A stretch of DNA of 64,000 bases from an uncultured Bacilli bacterium (GTDB lineage Bacteria > Bacillota_I > Bacilli_A > RF39 > UBA660), in NCBI GenBank assembly GCA_934130405.1, contig CAKOXX010000001.1, positions 62,001 through 126,000 of the forward strand, in the 5' to 3' direction. Position numbers and translations under genes: made by a program. Shown piece after piece: positions 8,426 through 15,911 of this stretch. Within the stretch, counting starts at the first letter, position 1, and every line of letters begins with the position of its first letter. A model generated the notes under the pieces. That model did not search any database, was not told the origin of the DNA, and saw nothing but the letters and a program-made list of their open reading frames with translations.

Positions 8426-9913
8426 TTATTCATCAGATAAAACATAAGGATTTGATTTTTCACCTGTTCCTGATGCTATTTTCACAGAAGATTTCAAATA
8501 AACTGTTGGTCTTGCAGTATGATTACTATAGCTATTAGCTGTACTAAGATAACTTTGTTGTACACGAAATGTAGAATAAGAAATATCTGATCTAGAATTT
8601 ATAGTCCATTGCATAGCTGATGATTTATAAAGCCAGTCATTATTATAACAATCAGAATAGTTATTCCAACTGGCAAGCGAAGTTTGTAAACATGTATTTC
8701 TATTAGTTGTACTTCCTCCACTTGTGGCATAACCATAATCAGAAGGATAAATTAGTCCTACTTTTCCTATCCAAGATGTATCTCTTCCACTAAATACAGT
8801 ATTTCCCCTTTCATAAGAGTAAAAATTTGAGACTAGTCCTGTTGCACTTGTTGTCCCTCCCAAATACCACTTTGCATTATCTATAGCAGCCTTTGCTTCC
8901 ATCGTTAAACCAGTAGATGTAAAATCACATGATGAAGTTGAATTACCACTTCCCTTGTAACAATTTCCACTCTTTCTATTCCAATATAAGCTTCCACCAT
9001 AACTTTCACTTTCGTGTCCTTCATTCAATAAATAATTAAGTCTTGCATCAGTCCAGTTATTTTTACCATTTGCACTTTCTGCACCAGTTGATGTATTCTT
9101 ATTGTCCCAACTATAACTTCCGATAGCATTGTTTCTTATTATTTTTATTCTCTTTTCTACTTTACCGGTTCCATCATCAACATCAAATACCCCAATTATT
9201 CGCCATACCTCATCATTAAATGTTACATAATTATTAGGACTGCTTCCTATATATCTATAATCAGTTAATGCCTCTGTTTGGTCTGTTTTATCATGAGAAA
9301 ATTTCCACATTTGATTCTTTTGATCATCGGTTGCTGTATTGTAATCCAAATCTTCTTTATTAGCATTTGTTATTAAGTTTTCCACTCCAGTTGGTTCTAA
9401 CTTTTCAAAAGCATTGGTTCCAACTGGTAATGTCAAATTGGAATTATTTAAGCCCATTGATGAGCCTATTTTTATTTGTTTACCAGTTGCTCCTGTTATC
9501 TTTATATAGTAGGTTAGTATACCTCCTTTTTCTACTGATACTCCAGTAACTTCAGGAATAGTTGGACTATCTACAGTATAACCAATTTTAATTGAGCTAT
9601 CTGATAAATCATAGTAACAAATAGAGTTTTTTGCTGTTCTATCATTTGTGTTAGTTACTGTTAAAGTAATAGTGTCACTATCTGTCGATGGTGTATAAGT
9701 AATTACGCCAGTTCCATTAATTGTTACGGAGTTACTTCCTATCGCTACTGTTCCATTTAAAGTACCTGTTACTACGCTATATTGCTGTACTCCTTGAACA
9801 GTAAACCACGCATAAGAAAAGTATCCCATCAGCATTAAGCCACTTACTCCAAATAAAATAAACATATAACTTGTTGATACTTTTGTATCAAATAACTTTC
9901 TAAATATTTTCAT
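8426..9913 (-). CDS. Surface-protein family member B
   Basis: 495 residues with the architecture of member A: basic start, hydrophobic segment ending YAWFT at 34-38, Thr/Asn-rich beta-domain to about 175, connector DLDYNTATDDQKNQMW, and a C-terminal domain from YRYIGSSPNNYV to RPTVYLKSSVKIASGTGEKSNPYVL. The first 180 nt or so of coding sequence match gene A almost base for base. The C-terminal half differs most between WLYKSS and RPTVYLKS, and around the Cys-containing stretches. The last residues (EKSNPYVLSDE) diverge from the GTGSSTDPFIL ending of A, C and D. Predicted exported or membrane-anchored; function unknown. Confidence 0.8.
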   Translation of the reverse strand: MKIFRKLFDTKVSTSYMFILFGVSGLMLMGYFSYAWFTVQGVQQYSVVTGTLNGTVAIGSNSVTINGTGVITYTPSTDSDTITLTVTNTNDRTAKNSICYYDLSDSSIKIGYTVDSPTIPEVTGVSVEKGGILTYYIKITGATGKQIKIGSSMGLNNSNLTLPVGTNAFEKLEPTGVENLITNANKEDLDYNTATDDQKNQMWKFSHDKTDQTEALTDYRYIGSSPNNYVTFNDEVWRIIGVFDVDDGTGKVEKRIKIIRNNAIGSYSWDNKNTSTGAESANGKNNWTDARLNYLLNEGHESESYGGSLYWNRKSGNCYKGSGNSTSSCDFTSTGLTMEAKAAIDNAKWYLGGTTSATGLVSNFYSYERGNTVFSGRDTSWIGKVGLIYPSDYGYATSGGSTTNRNTCLQTSLASWNNYSDCYNNDWLYKSSAMQWTINSRSDISYSTFRVQQSYLSTANSYSNHTARPTVYLKSSVKIASGTGEKSNPYVLSDE

Positions 9914-9934
9914 AAACTACCTCTTTCTACACAC

Positions 9935-9972
9935 AAAAAACAGAATAAGATTAAATTCCTATCCTGTTTTTT
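9935..9972 (-). terminator. Terminator-like hairpin inside the leader of gene B
   Basis: Same stem as in gene A (AACAGGATAGGA with TCTTATTCTGTT) but with a changed loop, followed by a T run on the minus strand about 22 nt before the start codon. Candidate attenuator. Confidence 0.55.
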
Positions 9973-10013
9973 ACACTATTAAAGAAAGTAGTTTTTTCTA
10001 CCTTATATAAGTA

Positions 10014-10022
10014 CCCCCCCCC
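10014..10022 (-). repeat. Nine-G homopolymer tract upstream of gene B
   Basis: Exactly nine G on the coding strand, in the same leader position as in genes A and C. Confidence 0.85.
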
Positions 10023-10099
10023 AGGTTAATTTCTGGTTAACTTGAGCTTCTAAGATATTCATCATATTACCCTCTACTTTCTTTTTATTGTTCACCTAA

Positions 10100-10128
10100 A
10101 TTTTACCAAATATCATATAAATATTCAA
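10100..10128 (-). promoter_or_regulatory. Promoter of surface-protein gene B
   Basis: TTGAAT-N17-TAAAAT on the minus strand. The -35 box overlaps the stop codon of the upstream acetyltransferase gene, so transcription of B starts directly at the end of that gene. Confidence 0.65.
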
Positions 10129-10478
10129 CAATATTTATTTTCTATAATATATGCTATTTCCCTTCCATTTCTGCCAATCTCAATACCGTTATTCTTCTGA
10201 ATTATTCTTTGCATTTTAATATTATCAAATGAAACTGAACATATAACTGATTTATTAACTTTGGATAATAGCAATTTAAATACAGCACTTCCATATCCCT
10301 TATTTTGATATTTTTGAGCAATAATTATAAATAGTTCATCTCTTACTTTTTTACGTATAATTGCATAACCAATTTTAATATTGCTTAAATAACATTCATA
10401 TAGTTGATCACCTTTTGATAATTCAAACTTTTGAATTAAATCATCAGTTATTTTAGTCACTTCATTTAAACTTATCAT
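10125..10478 (-). CDS. Small GNAT-family N-acetyltransferase
   Basis: 117 residues, short for the family. The acetyl-CoA binding motif A is visible as ELFIIIAQKYQNKGYGSAVFKLLL (Q-x-x-G-x-G/A, about residues 50-70), followed by a NIKMQRIIQKNNG helix typical of the C-terminal part. The substrate cannot be inferred. The start overlaps the stop of the preceding ParB-like gene as ATGA, so the two are coupled. The last codons overlap the promoter of surface-protein gene B. The pair sits between family members B and C and looks like accessory cargo. Confidence 0.75.
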   Translation of the reverse strand: MISLNEVTKITDDLIQKFELSKGDQLYECYLSNIKIGYAIIRKKVRDELFIIIAQKYQNKGYGSAVFKLLLSKVNKSVICSVSFDNIKMQRIIQKNNGIEIGRNGREIAYIIENKYC

Positions 10479-12685
10479 AATTTAGTTCCTCCCTTACTAG
10501 GTGCATCAAGTTCGTCAGAAAAATTAGGTACACACCTATCCATAAAGTTATGAAATGATTCAATATTATCATAAAAGTGTTGAACTTCTGATAAAGAATC
10601 AGAATCTAACGTATCAACAGATTTTCTTGCTAAATCTAATAATTCTTCTTCATCAATGGTATTTCTTTCATTTCTTGAATCATAATGAATTGTCGCTGTA
10701 TCATTATCCCAATCAAATGATATGAATGAAATATCAGGATTAGCTTTTTGAATCAAATAGTTACAATATGTTTTCTTGAAATTTGTTTTTGAAGTAAGAG
10801 TAACAGGAATCTTATACATTTCTCTAAGTTTTTCCTCGCTTTTCTCTTTTTTCATACAATCTAATAAATAATGAAAACGTAGAACAGTAAATCTATGTAA
10901 ACCATTGCTTGAAATAATATATTTTCCATCTTCTATTTCCCTTACACACATATCGATAGTATCCCTATTTCTTCTTTCCAATCCTTTTAGTAGTTGTTCT
11001 CCAGACTCATATTCCAATAATTCTAATGATCTTGAACGATAACAATCTTCACCTTCTTCAAAAAAGTTTTCAAAAGTACGCAATATATTCATCCCATTAC
11101 CACTGTTAACTTTTGGTGCAGCATCATGTCCTACCAAATCTGCAACACTAATAGTAACTTCTTCATAGAAACTATCATATATACCATATTTACTAACTAT
11201 TGGATTAATATCAAAAGAATTTTTATAATCATTATTTGCATTGGACATAAATTCTTTAACATCAAAACCAAGTGATCTAACAAATTTCATAGTTGTAGGA
11301 GATAATCTTGTAGATAGTAAATATATAAACTGTTTTAATTGTGGTTCATCTAATTTATCTGATATGTTTAATTTTTCTAATACTCTAGGTTCTTGCAAAA
11401 TACTTACTTTTAAGTCATCCGGTAATTGATTAATATGATAAATCAAATTACTTATAGACATATTATCAAAGTCCTTAAAATTTTCATCTATATAAAATTT
11501 TGTATTAAATGCTGGTTTCTCAATTAATTTTTCTCTATACTCTTCAATATCAAGATTGAATTCATTAGTTAATTTTTCAATCTCTTCAATATCCAACCCT
11601 TCCAAAAAAGGAAGAATTTTTTCTTTTACTTCAAAATCGGAAAATATATTACCATCTGAATATATATTTTTAATTTGATATACTAGTTTTTCTTTCATTT
11701 CACTATTAAGTGAAGATTTTTCAGTCACATAAATAAGATGATTATATTTTACTAATTCATAATCAACTTCATATTGAGTATATTCATCAATATTATTTTC
11801 TTTAGTATATTTATCAATATTATTTTGTAATTCTTTTGAAGAAAGTACTATTTTACAATTGGAAATCTTATCAATAATAGCTTCATCTAAATCATAAAAA
11901 GAACTATAAAGCATTTGAACAATAAATTCTTCGTTTAACTCGATATTCCCAGCAATAAATTTTTCAAAGTCATGATATACTATCTTATTTTTTGTTTTTG
12001 GAAAATACAATTTAGTATTAGAAAACATTGATGTTTTTGTTAATTTTTCACTACCTAGATTAATTTTAATATTAGGAATCAATGAATCAATTACATTTTG
12101 AAATTCTACCGGTTCAAGCTCCTTTAAATCAACATAACATCCTTGATAATCACTACTAATAGAATCATAATCAATTTCATTTTTTAATAAAGAAACCAGC
12201 TTTTTAGTTTTCTCATCTAACTCAAAAAATTCAATAAATCTTAAACCTTCCTCATTAAATGGAAGAGAAGTTAGTTTTTCTTCATAACTTAGTAACAAAA
12301 TAATATCTTGCGGTATATTACCCTCTAACAATAAATTAACTAATTTTGGATACTTTTCAATTTTTTCAGCCATAATATCACTAATATATTCAATATTATT
12401 TATTTCTGCTATTTTTTCAAAAACCTCATTGGGAACAGTAGCTGAATAATTATTTTTTGTAGTTAATTCATCACTATTATCACTCACATTTCCTTGAAAA
12501 TCATCGATATTTGAATAATTATTTTCAGTAATTAGTTCTTCACTATTATCACTGATATTCTCTACAACATCACCAATGTTTGAACTAATGTCAACTGGTG
12601 TTAGAGTTTCCTCAACAAACGTAAAATTATTATCTTCACCTTTTGGTTGGGTTTTCTTCTTTCTAAATAAATCAAATAATCCCAT
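10475..12685 (-). CDS. Large protein with a ParB/sulfiredoxin-like C-terminal motif
   Basis: 736 residues from the ATG at 12685, which I prefer over a GTG three codons upstream because AGGAAG lies 8 nt before it and MGLFDLFRKKK is a common start. Residues 20-75 are acidic and Asn-rich with a near-repeat (NISDNSEELITENNYSN / NVSDNSDELTTKNNYSA). The middle is helical with no recognised domain. Residues about 530-640 hold TISVADLVGHD and later YIISSNGLHRFTVLRF, resembling the (D/N)G-x-HR-x-x-A/V-L signature of ParB/Srx nucleotide-binding domains. No HTH is evident, so plasmid partition is unlikely. It is coupled to the downstream GNAT gene. Function unknown. Confidence 0.65.
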   Translation of the reverse strand: MGLFDLFRKKKTQPKGEDNNFTFVEETLTPVDISSNIGDVVENISDNSEELITENNYSNIDDFQGNVSDNSDELTTKNNYSATVPNEVFEKIAEINNIEYISDIMAEKIEKYPKLVNLLLEGNIPQDIILLLSYEEKLTSLPFNEEGLRFIEFFELDEKTKKLVSLLKNEIDYDSISSDYQGCYVDLKELEPVEFQNVIDSLIPNIKINLGSEKLTKTSMFSNTKLYFPKTKNKIVYHDFEKFIAGNIELNEEFIVQMLYSSFYDLDEAIIDKISNCKIVLSSKELQNNIDKYTKENNIDEYTQYEVDYELVKYNHLIYVTEKSSLNSEMKEKLVYQIKNIYSDGNIFSDFEVKEKILPFLEGLDIEEIEKLTNEFNLDIEEYREKLIEKPAFNTKFYIDENFKDFDNMSISNLIYHINQLPDDLKVSILQEPRVLEKLNISDKLDEPQLKQFIYLLSTRLSPTTMKFVRSLGFDVKEFMSNANNDYKNSFDINPIVSKYGIYDSFYEEVTISVADLVGHDAAPKVNSGNGMNILRTFENFFEEGEDCYRSRSLELLEYESGEQLLKGLERRNRDTIDMCVREIEDGKYIISSNGLHRFTVLRFHYLLDCMKKEKSEEKLREMYKIPVTLTSKTNFKKTYCNYLIQKANPDISFISFDWDNDTATIHYDSRNERNTIDEEELLDLARKSVDTLDSDSLSEVQHFYDNIESFHNFMDRCVPNFSDELDAPSKGGTKL

Positions 12686-12773
12686 AACTATCACTTCCTA
12701 TATAATATAGATTATAGCATACAATTTACTTTTAACGAAAAGGTTATTGTTCTACTAACAAAATCGAACAAAC

Positions 12774-12806
12774 AAAAACTCAGGATGTTTAAATTACTAT
12801 CCTGAA
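12774..12806 (-). terminator. Terminator after the HipA-like gene
   Basis: Minus-strand stem CAGGAT / ATCCTG with a 12-nt loop, then AGTTTTTG. It separates the HipA-like gene from the ParB-like gene, indicating separate transcripts. Confidence 0.5.
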
Positions 12807-12824
12807 TTAATAAATACTCAATAG

Positions 12825-14033
12825 TTAATTGTTGTTCTTAAATTTCTCTATGTGATTTTCTAATTTTCTTATCCTCTCTTGTAAACCATTAACTAACTTT
12901 TCAATTCGTTTATCAGACATATCCAATTTATCTTTATACTTTTCTAGTAAAGACTGATACTCATCGCAAAGTACATCTAAACGTTTAATATCTATATTAA
13001 CTATATCTTTTCCAATTACTTTTAAAATATCTTCATAATTTTTATTAGTATTAGTAAAGAACTTTCCAGTACCATAAGAAAAGTTAATTTCATCAAGATA
13101 TTTATCACATTCCATACTTTGACCAGTATCAAATATTGGAGTAGTTCTTACCCATTCTAATGTATTAACATTTCTAATAACTCCAAAATTTTTCAAGTGT
13201 CTATCTGTATTAAGCATTAAATAATCTAAAATAAACATATCTTCCACATTCTTACGAGCATTTGGAACGTTATGCTTTTCTAATGTTTGGATATAAAATT
13301 CATAATCGTTTATGTTATTAGGTTTTTTCTCAGATTTAAAAACATCATAAGCAGAAATAATTTCTTCATCTGCACTAACAAAATTTTCACACTTAGAAAT
13401 AAATTTCGTTTTATCAGTCCAGCGAACAAAATAATTACAATAGTTAAAACCTAATCTTTTACTTATTTGAGAAGCAAGCCATTCATTAAAAGGTTCTTCT
13501 CTACTTGATGTATATGTTCCTTTTACTAAAATTCTTTTACCATTCTCAATAATCCAACCTTTTTGAAGCATTCCATCAGTGGTATTATTGGGAGAACGAA
13601 GTATTGCTTTATCTTTAGATGTTGTTAGATTAGAAGAACTATCTAATGATGCTTCTAAATACGCTTCATATTCAAAATCATTAGTAAAAAAGTTGATATC
13701 TTGCCATTTAACATTGCTATTTTCTTCCTTTAGCCAATATTGGTCAGACAAAGAAAGTGCATAAGACTTGTTTAAAAGCTCTTCTGGAGATGAAACATTT
13801 AATTTTTCAAGCAATTTTTCCAAATCTTTTCGCCAAGAAGGAATTCCTCTTTCCTTAAACCAATCGTTAATTTGTTTTAATAAATTTGCTTCCAACGTCT
13901 TATTAGCATTTGATATTGATAGTGGTGCATAATCAATATTATAAATATCATAAATATTTTCTATTCCATTAAGAGTTGTGTTGTACTCAACTAGCATAAT
14001 AGATGTATTTTTATTCATTAATGTACGTTTCAT
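12825..14033 (-). CDS. HipA-like Ser/Thr kinase domain protein
   Basis: 402 residues. Residues 160-330 carry the HipA C-terminal (PI3/4-kinase-like) signature: KGTYTSSREEPFNEWLA as the nucleotide-binding/Lys region, catalytic loop DYLMLNTDRHLKNFGV near 270-285, and metal-binding IFDTGQSM near 302. The last 70 residues are a charged helical tail. HipA toxins phosphorylate proteins such as glutamyl-tRNA synthetase and usually travel with an HTH antitoxin, HipB. No HipB-type gene is adjacent, so this belongs with the stand-alone HipA-domain proteins. The ribosome binding site AGAGGGATG precedes the ATG. Flanked by terminators on both sides, it is a single-gene unit between surface-protein genes. 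Confidence 0.75.
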   Translation of the reverse strand: MKRTLMNKNTSIMLVEYNTTLNGIENIYDIYNIDYAPLSISNANKTLEANLLKQINDWFKERGIPSWRKDLEKLLEKLNVSSPEELLNKSYALSLSDQYWLKEENSNVKWQDINFFTNDFEYEAYLEASLDSSSNLTTSKDKAILRSPNNTTDGMLQKGWIIENGKRILVKGTYTSSREEPFNEWLASQISKRLGFNYCNYFVRWTDKTKFISKCENFVSADEEIISAYDVFKSEKKPNNINDYEFYIQTLEKHNVPNARKNVEDMFILDYLMLNTDRHLKNFGVIRNVNTLEWVRTTPIFDTGQSMECDKYLDEINFSYGTGKFFTNTNKNYEDILKVIGKDIVNIDIKRLDVLCDEYQSLLEKYKDKLDMSDKRIEKLVNGLQERIRKLENHIEKFKNNN

Positions 14034-14108
14034 CTAGCATCCCTCTTTCTATTTAACATTGATAGAATTTATGATGATTGTAACATAATTTATCCAAAAT
14101 ACTAAATA

Positions 14109-14158
14109 TAAAAAATCACTATTTAATATATTCTATTATACTAGATAGTGATTTTTAT
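14109..14158 (-). terminator. Terminator after surface-protein gene C
   Basis: Perfect 12-bp stem AAAAATCACTAT / ATAGTGATTTTT about 15 nt after the stop of gene C, with T runs on both strands, so it can act bidirectionally. Confidence 0.7.
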
Positions 14159-14172
14159 CAAGAACGCTTTAA

Positions 14173-15693
14173 TTATTCTGATAGAATAAATGGATCAGTT
14201 GAAGAACCTGTTCCTGATGAAATTTTTATCGTTGACTTTAGATAGACAGTTGGCCTAATAGCATTTCTTTTATCATATTCTTCACCAATATCATAAGGGC
14301 ATATCCAACCACCAGGTCTTACAAAAAACACATAATTAGATTTATCTGATTGAGGAGTTATCGTCCATTGAAATATATTAGCATTATAAATCCAATCATT
14401 ATTAACACAATCTGTATATTTACTATTATCCCAATAATAGAGTTCTTTAGCTAAACAACTATTTCTGTCTGTAGTAGTTCCACCGCTTGTTGCATAACCA
14501 TAGTCAGATAAATACATTAAGCCTACTTTTCCTACCCAACTTGTACTATGACCACTATAAACTTTAGTTCCCCTTTCGTAGTTGTACCATTCTGATGTTA
14601 ACACCCAAAGATAACTTGGACTCTCACCAAATCCTCCCAAATACCACTTTGTACTTCCTATCATTTTTCTTGCTTCTTCAGTTAAACCAGTTGATGTAAA
14701 ATCACAATTTGTCATACCATTATTTGATGAACAGTAGCAAACGCCTTTTTTTCTATTCCAGTATAAACTTCCGCCTGCACTATTATACTCATGTCCTTCA
14801 TTTAATAAATAATTAAGTCTTGCATCTGGCCAGTTATTTTTACCATAATTAGTCTCAGCACCAGCAGCCGTGTCTTTATTGTCCCAAGCATAATATCCTA
14901 TCGATTCATTTCTAATTATTTTCATTCGTTTTTCCAAAGTTCCAGTTCCATCATCAACATAAAAGACACCAATAATTCGCCACAATTCATCATTAAATTT
15001 TACATAATTATTGGGATTTGCTCCAATATAACGATAATCAGTTAAAGCTCCGGTTTGGTCCGTTTTATCATGAGAAAATGCCCACATCTGATTCTTTTGA
15101 TCATCAGTTGCACTGTTATAATCTAAATCTTCTGAGTTTGATTGTGCTACTAAAGTATCAATAGATATTGGATCACTCATTTTTCCAAAAGCATTTGTTC
15201 CACTTGGTAATGTTAAGTTAGAATTATTTAAGCCCATTGATGAACCAATTTTAATTTTTTTGCCATTTGTTCCTTTAATTTTTATCTTATAAGTTAATGT
15301 CTTTCCAGCTTCTACTGATACTCCTTCAACCGTTGGAATAGTTGGGCTATCAGATGTATAACCTATCTCAATTGAACTATCTGATAAGGGGTAGTAATAG
15401 ATTGAGTTTTTTACTGTTCTATCATTAGTATTAGTTACTGTTAAAGTGATAGTATCATTATCTGTTGTAGGAGTATAAGTTATTACTCCTGTCCCATTAA
15501 TTGCTACTGAATTACTTCCGATTGCTACTGTTCCATTTAAAGTACCTGTCACTACGCTATATTGCTGCACTCCTTGAACTGTAAACCACGCATAAGAGAA
15601 ATATCCTATCAGCATTAAGCCACTTACTCCAAATAAAATAAACATATAACTAATTGATATTTTTGTATCAAATAGCTTTCTAAATATTCTCAT
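14173..15693 (-). CDS. Surface-protein family member C
   Basis: 506 residues, same plan as A and B: hydrophobic segment ending YAWFT (34-38), beta-domain with TITLTVTNTNDRTVKNS, connector SATDDQKNQMW, and a C-terminal domain closing with RPTVYLKSTIKISSGTGSSTDPFIL. The DNA of the first 170 codons is close to A but carries scattered silent changes, so it is older than the A-B copy. The stretch before RPTVYLKS (VRPGGWICPYDIGEEYDKRNA) is completely different from A and B. Several Cys (GVCYCSSNNG, NSCLAKEL, YTDCVNND) sit at positions shared in the family and may form disulfides outside the cell. Function unknown. Confidence 0.8.
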   Translation of the reverse strand: MRIFRKLFDTKISISYMFILFGVSGLMLIGYFSYAWFTVQGVQQYSVVTGTLNGTVAIGSNSVAINGTGVITYTPTTDNDTITLTVTNTNDRTVKNSIYYYPLSDSSIEIGYTSDSPTIPTVEGVSVEAGKTLTYKIKIKGTNGKKIKIGSSMGLNNSNLTLPSGTNAFGKMSDPISIDTLVAQSNSEDLDYNSATDDQKNQMWAFSHDKTDQTGALTDYRYIGANPNNYVKFNDELWRIIGVFYVDDGTGTLEKRMKIIRNESIGYYAWDNKDTAAGAETNYGKNNWPDARLNYLLNEGHEYNSAGGSLYWNRKKGVCYCSSNNGMTNCDFTSTGLTEEARKMIGSTKWYLGGFGESPSYLWVLTSEWYNYERGTKVYSGHSTSWVGKVGLMYLSDYGYATSGGTTTDRNSCLAKELYYWDNSKYTDCVNNDWIYNANIFQWTITPQSDKSNYVFFVRPGGWICPYDIGEEYDKRNAIRPTVYLKSTIKISSGTGSSTDPFILSE

Positions 15694-15712
15694 AAACTAC
15701 CTCTTTCTACAC

Positions 15713-15752
15713 AAAAAAAACAGAATAAGATTAGATTCCTATCCTGTTTTTT
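15713..15752 (-). terminator. Terminator-like hairpin inside the leader of gene C
   Basis: Same stem as in genes A and B (AACAGGATAGGA with TCTTATTCTGTT) with a T run on the minus strand shortly before the ribosome binding site. Confidence 0.55.
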
Positions 15753-15791
15753 TACACTATTAAAGAAAGTAGGTTCTTTACTTAATAAGTA

Positions 15792-15800
15792 CCCCCCCCC
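15792..15800 (-). repeat. Nine-G homopolymer tract upstream of gene C
   Basis: Exactly nine G on the coding strand, at the same place in the leader as in genes A and B although flanking bases differ. Confidence 0.85.
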
Positions 15801-15877
15801 AGGTTAATTTCTGGTTAACTTGAGCTTTTAAGATATTTATCATATTACCATCTACTTTCTTTTTATTGTTCACTTAA

Positions 15878-15906
15878 ATTTTATCATTTTTATGATATCT
15901 ATACAA
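15878..15906 (-). promoter_or_regulatory. Promoter of surface-protein gene C
   Basis: TTGTAT-N17-TAAAAT on the minus strand, just after the end of the ABC transporter gene. The spacer sequence differs from genes A and B while boxes and spacing are kept. Confidence 0.65.
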
Positions 15907-15911
15907 TATCT

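Larger units (their letters stand above)
9914..10095 (-). promoter_or_regulatory. Structured 5' leader of surface-protein gene B
   Basis: Same order as gene A. Complementary 11-nt arms lie at 10084-10074 and 9991-9981, enclosing the GTTAACCAGAAATTAAC hairpin and the nine-G tract at 10022-10014. A terminator-like hairpin (9972-9935) and the ribosome binding site before the ATG at 9913 follow. In B one base next to the G tract differs from A (CCTGG instead of CTTGG). Confidence 0.6.
15694..15873 (-). promoter_or_regulatory. Structured 5' leader of surface-protein gene C
   Basis: Arms AAAGAAAGTAG (15862-15852) and CTACTTTCTTT (15772-15762) enclose the GTTAACCAGAAATTAAC hairpin and nine G (15800-15792). 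The hairpin at 15752-15713 and the ribosome binding site follow. The stretch between the G tract and the 3' arm is shorter and differs from A and B, while arms, hairpin and G tract are unchanged. Confidence 0.6.

Noticed and set aside
10475..12685. Plasmid partition ParB
   Set aside because: Only the NGLHR-type motif is similar; there is no HTH domain, no ParA neighbour and no parS-like repeats.
6677..15693. Diversity-generating retroelement acting on the variable C-termini
   Set aside because: No reverse transcriptase gene and no template repeat with adenine-specific mismatches is visible in the window; variable blocks differ by whole segments including indels, not by A-directed substitutions.
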